Shown: positions 30,660 through 31,502 of the stretch, one piece after another | Position numbering within the stretch: the first letter of the stretch is position 1 | Layout: every line of letters begins with the position of its first letter | From: CAZCJA01 sp964499015 | GTDB lineage: Bacteria; Elusimicrobiota; Elusimicrobia; F11 | Direction: 5' to 3' | DNA length: 31,502 nucleotides | NCBI GenBank assembly: GCA_964499015.1 | Contig: CAZCJA010000022.1 | Span: 1 to 31,502 of the forward strand | The notes under the pieces: generated by a model | What the model saw: only the letters and a program-made list of their open reading frames with translations | What the model was told of the DNA's origin: nothing | Database searches by the model: none | Program-made: the position numbers and the translations under genes

Positions 30660-31502
30660 TGGTAGTACTGCTCAATGGAAAATTTGTGCCCGAGGCGAAA
30701 GCGGTGGTGCCGGTTTCGGACCACGGTTTTCTGTATGGCGACGGTATTTATGAAACGCTGATCGCCCACGACGGGCGTGTTTTTCATTTGGACCAACATC
30801 TCAAGCGGCTAAACGCGTCGGCGTCCGGAATTTTCCTGCGCGTTCCGTATTCATCGGTCCGCATCGGCGCGTTTATAGATGGGCTGCTGCGCAAAAACAA
30901 ACTGCTGACGGGCGACGCCGTGATCCGCATCACGCTCACGCGCGGACCCGGCGCCCACGGTTTTGATCCCACGCTCTGCCCGACGCCAACGTTCGTCATC
31001 ACGGCCAAACATTTCGGCGGTTATCCGGCCGCTTATTATAAAGAGGGCATCCGCGCGGCGATTGTTGATGTCCAGCGCAACAGCGCCAAGAGTCTGCCGC
31101 CGTCTATCAAATCCACCAGTTGTTTAAACGGCGTGCTCGCCAAAATCCAATCGCTAAAGGTCCATGCGCAGGAAGGAATTATGCTGGCTCAGGACGGCTG
31201 TGTCGCCGAAGGCACCGTCAGCAACGTCTTCCTTGTGAAAGGCAATACGCTGTTCACGCCGCGTTTGGACGGCGGGCTTTTAGCCGGCGTGACGCGTGGC
31301 GTGGTGGTAAGGATTGCCCAACGCGCCGGCTACCGCGTACGTGAAACAAAGCTGCGGCCGTCGGACATGTTTAAGGCCGACGAGGTTTTTTTGACCAGCA
31401 CGCTAATGGGGATATTGCCGGTAAGAGAAGTAATTTGGAATAAGAAAAAGCGATTTCATGGCAAAGGTTTTCCGATTACGTGGCATTTGGCTTCTATTTA
31501 TA
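30659..31502 (+). CDS. Class IV aminotransferase / PabC-like lyase, 3'-truncated
   Basis: PLP fold-type IV enzyme (aminodeoxychorismate lyase, branched-chain or D-amino-acid aminotransferase). The frame is open to the window edge, giving 281 complete codons, so only a short tail is missing. Visible marks are the N-terminal LLNGKFVPE, SDHGFLYGDGIYETL, the PLP lysine K151 in PPSIKSTSCLNGVLAK, GCVAEGTVSNVFLV, and FLTSTLMGILPV. ATG 30659 overlaps the pabB stop by 1 nt (TGATG). Position directly after pabB favours aminodeoxychorismate lyase (PabC), which releases pABA, but a branched-chain aminotransferase cannot be excluded from sequence. Confidence 0.88.
   Translation, partial: MVVLLNGKFVPEAKAVVPVSDHGFLYGDGIYETLIAHDGRVFHLDQHLKRLNASASGIFLRVPYSSVRIGAFIDGLLRKNKLLTGDAVIRITLTRGPGAHGFDPTLCPTPTFVITAKHFGGYPAAYYKEGIRAAIVDVQRNSAKSLPPSIKSTSCLNGVLAKIQSLKVHAQEGIMLAQDGCVAEGTVSNVFLVKGNTLFTPRLDGGLLAGVTRGVVVRIAQRAGYRVRETKLRPSDMFKADEVFLTSTLMGILPVREVIWNKKKRFHGKGFPITWHLASIY

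Overview
The window is a compact, high-GC (by eye) stretch of bacterial chromosome with about 30 protein-coding genes. All run on the + strand except one comEC-like gene. Gaps are short and many neighbours overlap by 1-22 nt. No rRNA, tRNA, CRISPR array, transposase, phage gene or integrase was seen, and no gene-free stretch exceeds about 165 bases. A lipobox, a secretin core, a type-IVb pilin and several Sec-type signals suggest a didermous (outer-membrane) bacterium. The gene set does not fix the phylum; an uncultured environmental lineage is likely, but that is inference.

Layout: (1) 1-4766: end of a UMF1-type MFS transporter, a hemerythrin-like protein, the tRNA/rRNA modification pair mnmG-rsmG, and a rhomboid protease. 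(2) 4545-6713, minus strand: a ComEC/Rec2-like membrane protein that converges on and overlaps the rhomboid gene. (3) 6792-11444: alpha-D-phosphohexomutase, glycerophosphodiester phosphodiesterase, queG, and a MidA/NDUFAF7-type methyltransferase. (4) 11534-12468: a Flp-type pilin coupled to a minimal secretin. (5) 12481-13740: tpiA and rpiB. (6) 13903-18085: an unusual three-gene operon made of a proline-rich protein, a DnaA-type AAA+ ATPase that has lost its DNA-binding domain, and a GAF histidine kinase. (7) 18124-21436: mtnP, a HAD phosphatase, an unknown multipass membrane protein, and hemB. (8) 21442-25256: a metallo-beta-lactamase-fold lipoprotein, a secreted glycoside hydrolase with Ca-binding loops, signal peptidase I, and a PRX-like redoxin. 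(9) 25261-31502: an overlapping chain hemL - ornithine cyclodeaminase family - DUF1015 - cvpA - pabB - pabC-like (cut by the window end).

Most of the window is housekeeping: tRNA modification (mnmG, queG), central carbon (tpiA, rpiB, hexomutase), heme precursors (hemB, hemL), folate precursor pABA (pabB, pabC), and methylthioadenosine salvage (mtnP). The most unusual part is the 13903-18085 operon. Its first two proteins have dissimilar N-terminal parts but seem to end in related domains of about 120 residues, and the third is a sensor kinase with no response regulator beside it. A stem-loop and a separate 16-nt palindrome precede the operon. Two kinds of REP-like palindromic element are also present: one lies in frame inside mnmG, and an inverted pair (REPIN-like) lies in the comEC/hexomutase divergent region, where it supplies the first codons of comEC.
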